Assembly: GCA_946540605.1 (NCBI GenBank)
Contig: CAMNIU010000166.1
Coordinates: forward strand, 1-32,914
Direction: 5' to 3'
Source of the DNA: an uncultured Treponema sp.
Lineage (GTDB): Bacteria > Spirochaetota > Spirochaetia > Treponematales > Treponemataceae
DNA: 32,914 bases
In this document: piece after piece, positions 1 to 8,732 of the stretch
Layout: each line of letters begins with the position of its first letter
Numbering within the stretch: position 1 is the stretch's first letter
The notes under the pieces: model-generated
Told to the model about the DNA's origin: nothing
What the model saw: only the letters and a program-made list of their open reading frames with translations
The model's database searches: none
Program-made: the position numbers and the translations under genes

Positions 1-10
1 TAGTTCGTGT

Positions 11-31
11 GTCGCAACTCAGTGTTGCGAC
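11..31. repeat. Perfect hairpin GTCGCAAC-TCAGT-GTTGCGAC
   Basis: 8-bp inverted repeat at the window edge. Confidence 0.55.
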
Positions 32-110
32 GGTGAATAAGAATATATACTTCTCTCTCAAAAGTGTCAATAGCTCATCCCTTTATTTTTAAACTTTTTT
101 TCACTTTTTT

Positions 111-139
111 TTGAAAAAAATAATCTTTTTTGTTATACT
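111..139 (+). promoter_or_regulatory. pepT promoter: -35 TTGAAA (111-116), 17-nt spacer, extended -10 TG(T)TATACT (131-139)
   Basis: Near-consensus sigma70; predicted TSS about position 146, the A of the first ATG. Confidence 0.7.
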
Positions 140-145
140 GATATT

Positions 146-1375
146 ATGAATTACATTTACAATAACAAAGAAGAAATGAATCATCTTTTGGATAGATTCA
201 CTAGATATGTAAAAATCTGGTCTGAGAGTGATGGTAAAGCTGCAGATAATGGAGTCTTTCCTTCTACTGATAGACAATGGGAGATTGCTAAAGTGCTTGT
301 AAAAGAATTACGCAATATGGGAACCCGTAATGTTTATCTTACAGACTGGTGTTATGTAGTTGCAAAAATTGATTCTAACATAGTAGATCCTGAAGAACGT
401 AAAAAATATCCAACCATCCTTTTAATGGCTCATATGGATACAGTAGATGAAGTTACCGGCGAAAATGTGAAGCCGGTTATTTCTATGCTTTCCGCTGCTG
501 AATCTCCAACCGGCGAAGAAGATACTATTGTTCGTTCAGACGGCACTACCCTTCTTGGAGCAGATGATAAGGCTGGAGTTTCTGCAATTATGGCAGCTGT
601 AGATTATCTGATGAGACATTATGAAGAGGAAGGCTTAAAGCATGGACCAATTGAAGTAATGTTCTCCCCGGATGAAGAAACCGGACACGGGATGGATAAG
701 GTTCCTATGAATATCTTAAAAGCTGATTTTGCGGTTACTGCTGATGGTGGTGACGAAGGCGAATTGGAATGTGAATGCTTTAACGCCTGGGCTTGCACTG
801 TAAAATTTACAGGAAAGGCGTGTCATACCGGTTCAGCAAAATCTGGTGGAATGGTAAATGCCGTAACTCTTGCAAGTAATTTCGCAGCTTCCCTCCCGCA
901 TGATATGGCTCCAGAGACAACTGAAAATTACCAGGGCTTTATTGCCCCAATGGAAATCACAGGCACCATCGAAAGTTCTTCTGTAGAAATGCTTCTTCGT
1001 TCTTTTAATATAGAAGAAATCGAAAAAGAAAAAGAAATCATCAAATCAACTGCTGAAAAAGTAATTGCTCAATTTGGCGGTAGTTATGAACTTGAATTTA
1101 AGCAGCAGTATCTTAATATGAAAGAAAAAATGGACCAGCACCCTGAAATTATGCAGAAACTGGAAAAGGCCTATGAAGCGGCAGGCGTAAAAGTTCGTAA
1201 ACAGCCAATCCGCGGTGGAACTGACGGTTCGCGGCTTACGGAACTTGGAATTCCTACTCCAAACATCTTTACCGGGGCTCATGAATTTCATTCACGAAGT
1301 GAGTGGCTTTCTCTAAACCAGTGTGCAAAATGCGCCGATGTATTAATTAACTTATTAACACAAAAGGTGGAATAA
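146..1375 (+). CDS. pepT: Peptidase T (tripeptide aminopeptidase, M20 family); alternative start at 176 (MNHLLDRF...)
   Basis: Motifs MAHMDTVDE, GADDKAGVSAI, SPDEETGHGMDKV, IRGGTDGSRLTELGIPTPNIFTGAHEFHSRSEW are typical of PepT. Confidence 0.95.
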   Translation: MNYIYNNKEEMNHLLDRFTRYVKIWSESDGKAADNGVFPSTDRQWEIAKVLVKELRNMGTRNVYLTDWCYVVAKIDSNIVDPEERKKYPTILLMAHMDTVDEVTGENVKPVISMLSAAESPTGEEDTIVRSDGTTLLGADDKAGVSAIMAAVDYLMRHYEEEGLKHGPIEVMFSPDEETGHGMDKVPMNILKADFAVTADGGDEGELECECFNAWACTVKFTGKACHTGSAKSGGMVNAVTLASNFAASLPHDMAPETTENYQGFIAPMEITGTIESSSVEMLLRSFNIEEIEKEKEIIKSTAEKVIAQFGGSYELEFKQQYLNMKEKMDQHPEIMQKLEKAYEAAGVKVRKQPIRGGTDGSRLTELGIPTPNIFTGAHEFHSRSEWLSLNQCAKCADVLINLLTQKVE

Positions 1376-2658
1376 TGCACGAATATGTAATTGAGGGTGG
1401 ATATCCTATTCAGGGGACAGTTACAGCCAGCGGAAATAAGAACGCAGCATTGCCTTGTATTGCGGCAACACTTATGACCGATGAGCCGGTTATTCTTCAT
1501 AACATTCCGGAGATTCAGGACACAAACGTAATGTTTGAAATCTTAAAATCTCTTGGTGCAAAAGTTGAGAAACTCAGTAAACATAACTGGAAAATCCAGT
1601 GCGATAATATAAAAACAACAGAGCTTCCAAGCGACCTTACAAAAAAGGTGCGCGGTTCTATTGTATTTGCAGGACCTCTTCTTGCAAGCAAGGGAAAATG
1701 TCAGATGACTCCTCCGGGTGGTGACGTTATTGGTCGCCGCCGCGTTGATACTCACTTTCTGGCATTAAAAGCTCTTGGTGCAAATATCCATGTAAACGGG
1801 CGTTTTGAATTTTCTGCAACAAAGTTAGTCGGAGCTGACATCTTCCTTGATGAAGCATCGGTTACTGCAACAGAGAATGCAGTTATGGCTGCTGCCCTTT
1901 CTGAAGGTGAAACAATTCTCCAGAACTGTGCAAGCGAACCTCATGTTCAGGACATTTGTAAGATGCTTGTTGCAATGGGCGCAAATATCAGCGGAATTGG
2001 AAGTAACATTCTTCACATTACAGGAGTTCAAAAACTTCATGGCTGTGAATTTACAATTGGACCTGATTATATTGAAATCGGTTCTTACATAGGAATGGCC
2101 GCTGCTACAAAAGGCCGTATCACAATTAAAGGTGTCCGCGCCGAAGAAATGAGACCTCTGAAATACAGTTTTGCAAAACTTGGAATCAGCTGGAGCATAA
2201 ACGGCGATGAGTTAACCGTACCTAACACTCAAAATCTTAAAGTAAACGACGACTTGGGAAACGCTATTCCAAAAATAGATGACATGCCTTGGCCCGGATT
2301 CCCTGCAGACCTTACTTCTATTATGACAGTAACTGCAACTCAGGTTGACGGAACAGTTTTGATTTTTGAAAAGATGTTCGAAAGCCGAATGTTCTTTGTT
2401 GATAAATTGATTTCTATGGGAGCTAAAATTACATTGTGTGATCCACACCGCGCAGTTGTTTGCGGACCTAGCATGCTTCATGGTGACCATCTGGTTTCTC
2501 CTGATATTCGTGCCGGTATGGCAATGGTAATTGCAGCAATGTGCGCTCACGGAACAAGCCGAATCAGCAATGTTTACCAGATTGAAAGAGGATACGAAGA
2601 TTTAGTCGGCCAGCTGAAAAAGCTTGGAGCTCACATAGATACAGTGGAAATCAACTAA
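1375..2658 (+). CDS. murA: UDP-N-acetylglucosamine 1-carboxyvinyltransferase
   Basis: SGNKNAALP N-terminus, GGDVIGRRRVDTHFLAL, DIRAGMAMVIAAM, YQIERGYEDLVGQLKKLGA; SD ggtgg upstream, coupled to pepT. Confidence 0.95.
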   Translation: MHEYVIEGGYPIQGTVTASGNKNAALPCIAATLMTDEPVILHNIPEIQDTNVMFEILKSLGAKVEKLSKHNWKIQCDNIKTTELPSDLTKKVRGSIVFAGPLLASKGKCQMTPPGGDVIGRRRVDTHFLALKALGANIHVNGRFEFSATKLVGADIFLDEASVTATENAVMAAALSEGETILQNCASEPHVQDICKMLVAMGANISGIGSNILHITGVQKLHGCEFTIGPDYIEIGSYIGMAAATKGRITIKGVRAEEMRPLKYSFAKLGISWSINGDELTVPNTQNLKVNDDLGNAIPKIDDMPWPGFPADLTSIMTVTATQVDGTVLIFEKMFESRMFFVDKLISMGAKITLCDPHRAVVCGPSMLHGDHLVSPDIRAGMAMVIAAMCAHGTSRISNVYQIERGYEDLVGQLKKLGAHIDTVEIN

Positions 2659-4901
2659 AAATCTAACAGTACTAGGCCTCGGCCTAGTATTTTTTTTAGT
2701 TTCGAGATGCTTGCAGGATTTTTTGAAATCTGTTCAAGCGCAGCAGTTCGCTCAAACTCAGAAACTTCAGGACGAAGAGCAAGTAATAAATTGAGATTTA
2801 TTTTATTAATAATATCAACAGAACAACTCTGCTCTTCCAGTAAATAAAGCCAGCGGTACTCATTTCCACAGAGGACAGGTCTTCCTCCAAGCCACCAGAG
2901 ATTCTTTACTGTTGTTTCATTTAATTTTGAGGCACGGGCATTATTCTTCTGCTCATATTCTTCTATCAGGTTATTAATAAAGTCTCTTGAAACCAAGGGT
3001 TTTGGAACCTGAAAGTTAAACCATTTTTGAACATGCTGATCAAGGCGCTCTCCATGCATCCAGGAATTGAGGGCTAATTCCAGTGGTGTGCCGAATTTAT
3101 TAAATTTTTCTTCACCTTTAAAATGCAGATTATTACGGGCAAATGCAGAACTTGATTCTTCGCTGGAAACCAGATCCAGAGTGCCATCCTTTTGCCATTG
3201 GTTATAAACTGTTGAATTTCGAGTTAAAACAAACTTATGCCAGAAAGCACTGTCGAGCAAACCTGCGGCGAAGAATTGACGGAGTGTTTCCATTGAGTCA
3301 ATGATTGATTGCGGAGTATCATTCCAGAAGCCGTAAATCATATAGGAATGCACGAGAATACCAGCTTCTTTGAATGCGCAGCAGGCATGGGTAATTGAGG
3401 CGATGTCTGTACCTTTGTTGATGGCTTCAAGCCCGGTTCCTGTAGCAGACTCAATTCCAGCAGAAACTCCACCAAGTCCGCAGTAGCTTAAGAAGGCTGC
3501 GAGGTCTTTTGTAAAGGTCTTTTCAAAGCGTACATTTCCCCAGAAATAAAGAGGATTCCCCGCACGGGCATTGAGCAAAGCAAACTTTTTTAACGCAACT
3601 GGTGGAAGCGCCTCATCTACAAAGTGGATTCCATACACACCTTTTTCTCGGGCAGTTTTTAAGAGCCCGTTAAAAAGTGGTTCGATATCTGTTGGTTTGT
3701 AGCCACACACATAATCAAGCGAAGTATCACAAAAGGCGCAGCGGTGCCAGTAGCAACCGTGCGCAAGATAGGCTTTTATCCAGGTGCCGTCTGTCCAGAT
3801 TCGATGCATTGCATTTGTATCATCGCACATACGAGGATAAATTGAAAAATCTATATCTGAATAGTCTGGAATAATTTTTGCAGTTATCTGATTTTCATAT
3901 TTTTCTGATGCCGGGTCTTGCCAGAGAGGTTCGTTTATTTTTACAGTGCCATCAGATTGCTTTGTAAAGAGACGAAGTTTATATAATTGAGGTGCTGAAT
4001 CAAGTTCAGCATGACTGGTATTCAAGAGTGCCCGATATGAACCGTAACCGCGGTCATAGGAAATTGCATCTATATATTTTGCAAGTGCCGGATCGCGAGC
4101 TTCACGAAGTTCTGTGTTTACAAAACCACCACCTATGCAGATAAAAACTTTTTCTCCAAATTTCTGCTTAAACCAGCGCGCTGTATAAAGGGCCGGCAAA
4201 AAAGTTCCCGCAAATGGAATTGAAATACAAATTAATTCGGCGGAAAAGTCTATAAAACACTTTTCCAAAACCGGTTTATAAAAATGTTCCATCACTGGAG
4301 AATCAATCTGTTTTTCAAAATCAGAAAAACTCCGTGTATCTACAGCAAGGGACTCTGCATAACGCACAAGAGAAAACTGTGGATCGAAGGCAACGGTGAT
4401 ATAGTCAGACAAATCCGCGAGTGCAAAACTGCACAAGAACTTTACATCATCAACTGTAGGCTCTCGGCCACTCTCTGAAACTTCCGAAAGGTAGTTTTCC
4501 ATACGACTGCCACGCGGTGCAAAAGGTGAATACAAAAACTGAGGTTCTTTTTCTCGCGCTCCCTTTCCGCTCAAAACGGCAGTTATAAAATCAATCCAGA
4601 TAATCCAGTTTTGTTTTTGCGATATATAACGGCGAAGATTAAACGCTGTATTGTCATCACCTTTTCGTTCAGCCTCATCTGCAAGATGGAGAGCTCGGGC
4701 TTCTGAAAGTTCAAAAAGTCTGGTTAGTCCTGTATGGCTGAAAACTTCATAAAAGAGCCGAATATTCAAATCGTGCCAGACAACATCACCACTACTCTGT
4801 GCGCCACCTTCTGGATGTGAAAAAAAAGCTTTTAGGTATGCCCCTGAAGGATATGGAGAATTAAATTGAACTACTGGAGGGGTGATAATTATTGTCTTCA
4901 T
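2655..4901 (-). CDS. B12-binding-domain radical SAM protein
   Basis: Cys cluster GCYWHRCAFCD, N-terminal cobalamin-binding-like region (FICIGGGFVNTELRE), TIM-barrel segments GVSAGIESATGTGLEAINKG and SYMIYGFWNDTPQSI. Confidence 0.85.
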   Translation of the reverse strand: MKTIIITPPVVQFNSPYPSGAYLKAFFSHPEGGAQSSGDVVWHDLNIRLFYEVFSHTGLTRLFELSEARALHLADEAERKGDDNTAFNLRRYISQKQNWIIWIDFITAVLSGKGAREKEPQFLYSPFAPRGSRMENYLSEVSESGREPTVDDVKFLCSFALADLSDYITVAFDPQFSLVRYAESLAVDTRSFSDFEKQIDSPVMEHFYKPVLEKCFIDFSAELICISIPFAGTFLPALYTARWFKQKFGEKVFICIGGGFVNTELREARDPALAKYIDAISYDRGYGSYRALLNTSHAELDSAPQLYKLRLFTKQSDGTVKINEPLWQDPASEKYENQITAKIIPDYSDIDFSIYPRMCDDTNAMHRIWTDGTWIKAYLAHGCYWHRCAFCDTSLDYVCGYKPTDIEPLFNGLLKTAREKGVYGIHFVDEALPPVALKKFALLNARAGNPLYFWGNVRFEKTFTKDLAAFLSYCGLGGVSAGIESATGTGLEAINKGTDIASITHACCAFKEAGILVHSYMIYGFWNDTPQSIIDSMETLRQFFAAGLLDSAFWHKFVLTRNSTVYNQWQKDGTLDLVSSEESSSAFARNNLHFKGEEKFNKFGTPLELALNSWMHGERLDQHVQKWFNFQVPKPLVSRDFINNLIEEYEQKNNARASKLNETTVKNLWWLGGRPVLCGNEYRWLYLLEEQSCSVDIINKINLNLLLALRPEVSEFERTAALEQISKNPASISKLKKILGRGLVLLDF
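2671..2697 (+). terminator. murA intrinsic terminator
   Basis: ACTAGGCC-TC-GGCCTAGT perfect stem followed by a T-run. Confidence 0.85.
3992..4015 (-). repeat. Half-unit of the same palindromic repeat, in frame within the radical SAM CDS
   Basis: Minus strand GTCATGCTGAACTTGATTCAGCAC compared with GTCATGCTGAACTTGTTTCAGCATC at 8693-8717. Confidence 0.82.
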
Positions 4902-4908
4902 TGATTTT

Positions 4909-4917
4909 ATTATATCA
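4909..4917 (-). promoter_or_regulatory. Extended -10 TG(A)TATAAT for the radical SAM gene, 7 nt from ATG
   Basis: Reverse complement of attatatca at 4909-4917; gap to ATG is 4902-4908. Confidence 0.65.
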
Positions 4918-4931
4918 TAAAATCAAACCTG

Positions 4932-4940
4932 TGTTATAAT
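4932..4940 (+). promoter_or_regulatory. Extended -10 TG(T)TATAAT for the OLD-like gene, 6 nt from ATG
   Basis: tgttataat then attctt then ATG 4947; no SD. Confidence 0.68.
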
Positions 4941-4946
4941 ATTCTT

Positions 4947-6485
4947 ATGATTGAACTTGAAACTCGCGTAAAAATTCCGTTTCTCTGGGGTAAGACTGTT
5001 TTTAAGAAATCTAACTGGTCACAAATTAACCTGATAGTTGGACCTAACGGCAGCGGTAAAACTTTACTTGCTCAGAAGATTTCTGAACAGTTTGAAAACG
5101 CGGGCTATACGGTTCGTTTTCTGACGGCAGATAGAAATTATGCTGACCAGATTCGGATTCTGAAGAACAATGAAAAAATCCGTTTGAAAATCGAAAAAGT
5201 TCTTTCAAGTATGTTTGGAAAATCCATTTCATTTATAGAAGATATTGACGGTACTCTGATTCCGATTGTTGAAAACAAGGCCTGGAATGTCGAATATATG
5301 CTCGAAGAAGCTGAATGTCACGGACTTCGGGAAATCATTTCGCTTCTGGTAAACCTTTATGATTCTACAGCAGATGACTGTCTTTTTATTGATGAACCGG
5401 AATTGCATCTTCACCCTCAGTTCCAGACTTTTTTTATGAACGAGATTCGAAAGGAAGTTTCGCATTCAAGCCGTCGAATGTTCTTTTTGATTTCACATTC
5501 TCCATTTTATATTGATTTAAGAACACCGGAAGAATTAACTGGCGTTATTGTTTGTCATGTAAATAAGGCACCTACGAGTATTGAAGAATTATCTGATGAA
5601 GATGATGCTCTCTTCCGCCGCTTTTTGCCCCGCTTCAACACTTACCACAAACAGTTCTTTTTTTCGGACAACCAGATTTTTGTGGAAGGATATACCGACC
5701 AGCAGATGTTCACTTATCTTTTAACTTTTATAGAAGATGAGTATAGCGCGGCGGGAACCGGCATTATTGACGTTGGCGGAAAAGATGAGCTTGGTGTTTT
5801 CTGCAAAGTATGTTCGTTATTGGGAACTAACGGCCGTATAATCACAGACCTTGATTCTCTCTTTAGTGGCAAGTTAAGGGATGTTGCAAATGAAGATGAA
5901 CGTGTAATTGGCTGGCTTGAAAAACAAAGAGAACGACAGGAAGATTTTTATTCAACAATTTTTTCACCAAAAGAAATGGCTCAGAAAATTACACTGAGCA
6001 AATTGATTTTCAGACTTGAAAGATATCTTATAAAAATCTCGCAGGAACTTCATAAATATTTTGAGGAAAACCAGGTTCCGCAGAAACTTCAACCACTTAT
6101 GGAAAAGTTAAGTCTCCTCCGCGAAAAACATGAAAATGCAGAAAGTGTTGATACTTACAAAACTGTATTGCTGCAGGGAATAAATAATGTGAGCGAGGAA
6201 ATAGAGGACTGTCTGCCGCGCGACGTTGCTGACTCAATTCCTCTCATAAAAAATCTTGCGGCCTTTATTCTTGCGGCTATGGAAGCGGCCCGCATTTACG
6301 TTCTTCCAAAGGGCTGTATCGAGCACTACTACACCCGCACCAGCATTCAGTACATGCCGGTTTCTGCAAAGGATAGACTATTCCGCAATGAACTGGAGTT
6401 TATTCAAGACGCACATAGAAAAACTGTCCGCAAAAACTACAGCGAACTTATAGAACTTCTTGAAAAAGCAGCCAGCCGAAACTGA
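4947..6485 (+). CDS. AAA ATPase with TOPRIM-like C-terminal half (OLD-family-like)
   Basis: Walker A GPNGSGKT; Walker B CLFIDEPELHLHPQ; ISHSPFYIDLRTP; TOPRIM-like FVEGYTDQQMF and ITDLDSLF. Confidence 0.8.
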   Translation: MIELETRVKIPFLWGKTVFKKSNWSQINLIVGPNGSGKTLLAQKISEQFENAGYTVRFLTADRNYADQIRILKNNEKIRLKIEKVLSSMFGKSISFIEDIDGTLIPIVENKAWNVEYMLEEAECHGLREIISLLVNLYDSTADDCLFIDEPELHLHPQFQTFFMNEIRKEVSHSSRRMFFLISHSPFYIDLRTPEELTGVIVCHVNKAPTSIEELSDEDDALFRRFLPRFNTYHKQFFFSDNQIFVEGYTDQQMFTYLLTFIEDEYSAAGTGIIDVGGKDELGVFCKVCSLLGTNGRIITDLDSLFSGKLRDVANEDERVIGWLEKQRERQEDFYSTIFSPKEMAQKITLSKLIFRLERYLIKISQELHKYFEENQVPQKLQPLMEKLSLLREKHENAESVDTYKTVLLQGINNVSEEIEDCLPRDVADSIPLIKNLAAFILAAMEAARIYVLPKGCIEHYYTRTSIQYMPVSAKDRLFRNELEFIQDAHRKTVRKNYSELIELLEKAASRN

Positions 6486-6606
6486 TTATTCCTGTCTGAA
6501 AAATACATTCCTTAACCTGACAGTTATCTGTCGGAAACTTGATAATAACAATTTTTTCATTTATAATTTTTAACGGGTGAGGACTACTGTCCTTCAGGGG
6601 AAAATA

Positions 6607-8526
6607 ATGGCTTATGTAAAAAATCTCTTTGACCAGAACTTTATTCAGTATGCGAGTTACGTTATCCGCGACCGCGCTATTCCTGAAATTACAGACGGAC
6701 TAAAACCTGTTCAGAGACGAATCATTCACACTCTCATTAAAACTGACGACGGGCGCTTTGTGAAGGTTGCCAATGTGTGCGGTAAGGTTATGGCTTATCA
6801 CCCGCACGGCGATGCTTCCATTTACACTGCCCTGGTAAATCTTGCAAACAAAGAAATCTTTATTGATAAGCAGGGAAACTTTGGTAACATGTACACGGGC
6901 GACGGTGCTTCTGCTCCCCGATACATTGAGTGCCGCCTTCGCCCAATCACAAAAGACATCTTAAATACAAATCCGCGCATTACCCAGTATGTTGATACTT
7001 ACGACGGCCGTGATGTTGAGCCGACCGCCTTCCAGGCAAAGCTGCCACTCGTTCTTATAATGGGAGCCGAAGGTATTGCGGTTGGTATGAGTACAAACAT
7101 CCTCAGCCACAATATTCACGAGGTAATAGACGCAGAACGAAAATGCCTGCGCGGCGAAAAGTTCCAGCTCTTCCCGGACTTCCCTACCGGCGGTCTAATC
7201 GATGTTTCAGAATATCAGGACGGACTTGGAAAAATCATCACCCGTGCCAAGATGGACACCAGCGATGATAAAAAAATCGTCATCACAGAACTTCCTTACG
7301 GTTCGACTACAGAAAGCCTTTGCAACTCAATTGAAAAGGCAGTAAAAAACGGAAAAATCAAGGCAACCTCAATTCAAGACTATACCGCCGACAAAGTAAA
7401 TATTGAAATCCGTCTGCAGCGCGGCGTTTACACAAAAGATGTTGTAGATTCCCTTTACGCCTTTACCGACTGCGAGCAGACAATCTACTGTAACCTGCTT
7501 GTAATTAAAGACAACATGCCGGTGCAGATGACCTGTACTCAGGTAATTGAACATCACTCAAAGCAGCTGGTCGGAATCTTAAAGGCTGAGCTTCTGCTTG
7601 AAAAAGAAGACCTTACAGAAAAGCTGCACCTGCGAACCCTCGAACGTATTTTCGTAGAAGAGCGAATCTATAAAAAAATCGAACAACAAAAAACTGAAGA
7701 AGGTGTAATCAAAGCGGTAAAAGACGGCTTTAAGCCTTTCGCAAAAGAACTGATTCGCCCGATTACCGACGAGGATGTTGACCACCTGCTCAAAATCCCA
7801 ATCCGCCGAATCTCCCTTTATGATATGAGTAAAAACCGTGCCGAGGTTGAAGCAATCAACGCCCGCATTAAAGAAATCAATAAGCTGCTCAAGCACTTGG
7901 TTGATTACGCAATCAGCTGGCTGGACGGAATTGAAAAGAAGCTGGCAGTACTTGGAGAGGATGCTCTTGTACGCCACACTGAAATTACAAACATCAATGC
8001 CGTAGACGTAAAGGCCGTTACAAAACGTGACCTTGCCCTGCGCTACGACGAGAAAAATGGAAATCTCGGAACCGAAGTTTCTGGTGGCAATGAACTCTTC
8101 AAGGTTACTCCTTACGACAAGATTCTTTATGTTCGAAAGAGCGGAATTTATTCTGTTTCTGAAACTCCAAAAAAACTTTTTGTTGGACCAGAAATGCGTT
8201 ACTGCGGATTTGCAGACAAGGAAAGCCTTTCCAAAGTTCTCTTTACGATTCTCTACCGCGACCCTGCAACTCAGTTTGTTCACATCAAGCGCTGTAAGAT
8301 TCAGGGCTTTATTATGAATCGCGATTACTTCTTTGCACCGGAAGGCTGCGAAGTTCTCCACGTCGATACCCGCAAATCCTTTACTTTCCAGCTTAATTAT
8401 GTAAAGAAACCTCGCCTCAAAGTGCTCACCGAAAAGTTCAAGGCCGACAAGTTTGAGGAGAAGAGCCTTAAGGCAAAGGGTATCCGCGTTTCAAATAAGG
8501 AAGTGCAGGATATAGTTGTTGAGTAG
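6607..8526 (+). CDS. parC: Type IIA topoisomerase subunit A (ParC/GyrA-like, short C-terminus); start moved to MAYVKNLF
   Basis: ASYVIRDRAIPEITDGLKPVQRRIIHTL, YHPHGDASIYTALVNLA, GASAPRYIECRL (catalytic Tyr); SD cagggg 7 nt before ATG 6607. Confidence 0.85.
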   Translation: MAYVKNLFDQNFIQYASYVIRDRAIPEITDGLKPVQRRIIHTLIKTDDGRFVKVANVCGKVMAYHPHGDASIYTALVNLANKEIFIDKQGNFGNMYTGDGASAPRYIECRLRPITKDILNTNPRITQYVDTYDGRDVEPTAFQAKLPLVLIMGAEGIAVGMSTNILSHNIHEVIDAERKCLRGEKFQLFPDFPTGGLIDVSEYQDGLGKIITRAKMDTSDDKKIVITELPYGSTTESLCNSIEKAVKNGKIKATSIQDYTADKVNIEIRLQRGVYTKDVVDSLYAFTDCEQTIYCNLLVIKDNMPVQMTCTQVIEHHSKQLVGILKAELLLEKEDLTEKLHLRTLERIFVEERIYKKIEQQKTEEGVIKAVKDGFKPFAKELIRPITDEDVDHLLKIPIRRISLYDMSKNRAEVEAINARIKEINKLLKHLVDYAISWLDGIEKKLAVLGEDALVRHTEITNINAVDVKAVTKRDLALRYDEKNGNLGTEVSGGNELFKVTPYDKILYVRKSGIYSVSETPKKLFVGPEMRYCGFADKESLSKVLFTILYRDPATQFVHIKRCKIQGFIMNRDYFFAPEGCEVLHVDTRKSFTFQLNYVKKPRLKVLTEKFKADKFEEKSLKAKGIRVSNKEVQDIVVE

Positions 8527-8566
8527 TAGTCAGGTGCTAGGTTTTAGGTTCTAGGTGATAGGAATG

Positions 8567-8640
8567 AGGGAGGAGCCCCTCCCTACGGCCGCACTTCGTT
8601 GCGTCCTACCCTTCCTGCGGGCTCAAACGCCGCCCGCAAC
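8567..8640. repeat. GC-rich palindromic intergenic element
   Basis: Perfect AGGGAGG-AGCC-CCTCCCT hairpin (8567-8584) followed by GC-rich CGGGC...GCCCG segment. Confidence 0.5.
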
Positions 8641-8656
8641 GCCTGCTCTAATCACC

Positions 8657-8717
8657 GTCATCCCGAATTTGTTTCGGGATCCATTTCTAATAGATGCTGA
8701 AACAAGTTCAGCATGAC
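8657..8717. repeat. Bipartite palindromic repeat: GTCATCCCGAATTTGTTTCGGGATC ... GATGCTGAAACAAGTTCAGCATGAC
   Basis: Two related half-hairpins in inverted orientation with GTCA/TGAC ends; second copy of a half-unit at 3992-4015. Confidence 0.85.
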
Positions 8718-8720
8718 AAT

Positions 8721-8726
8721 TAATAT
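8721..8726 (+). promoter_or_regulatory. Putative -10 TAATAT for yigZ, 6 nt from ATG
   Basis: taatat-aaaaaa-ATG; possible -35 CTGAAA at 8697-8702 (18-nt spacer) inside a repeat element. Confidence 0.45.
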
Positions 8727-8732
8727 AAAAAA

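Noticed and set aside
2655-4901. CX4CX2C cluster (GCYWHRCAFC) as an atypical, possibly non-functional radical SAM motif
   Set aside because: The GCxWxxCxFC form is a recognised variant in B12-binding radical SAM proteins, so not novel by itself.
7579-8361. 260-aa ORF on the minus strand opposite parC
   Set aside because: Shadow ORF fully antisense to a well-supported topoisomerase gene; no recognisable motif.
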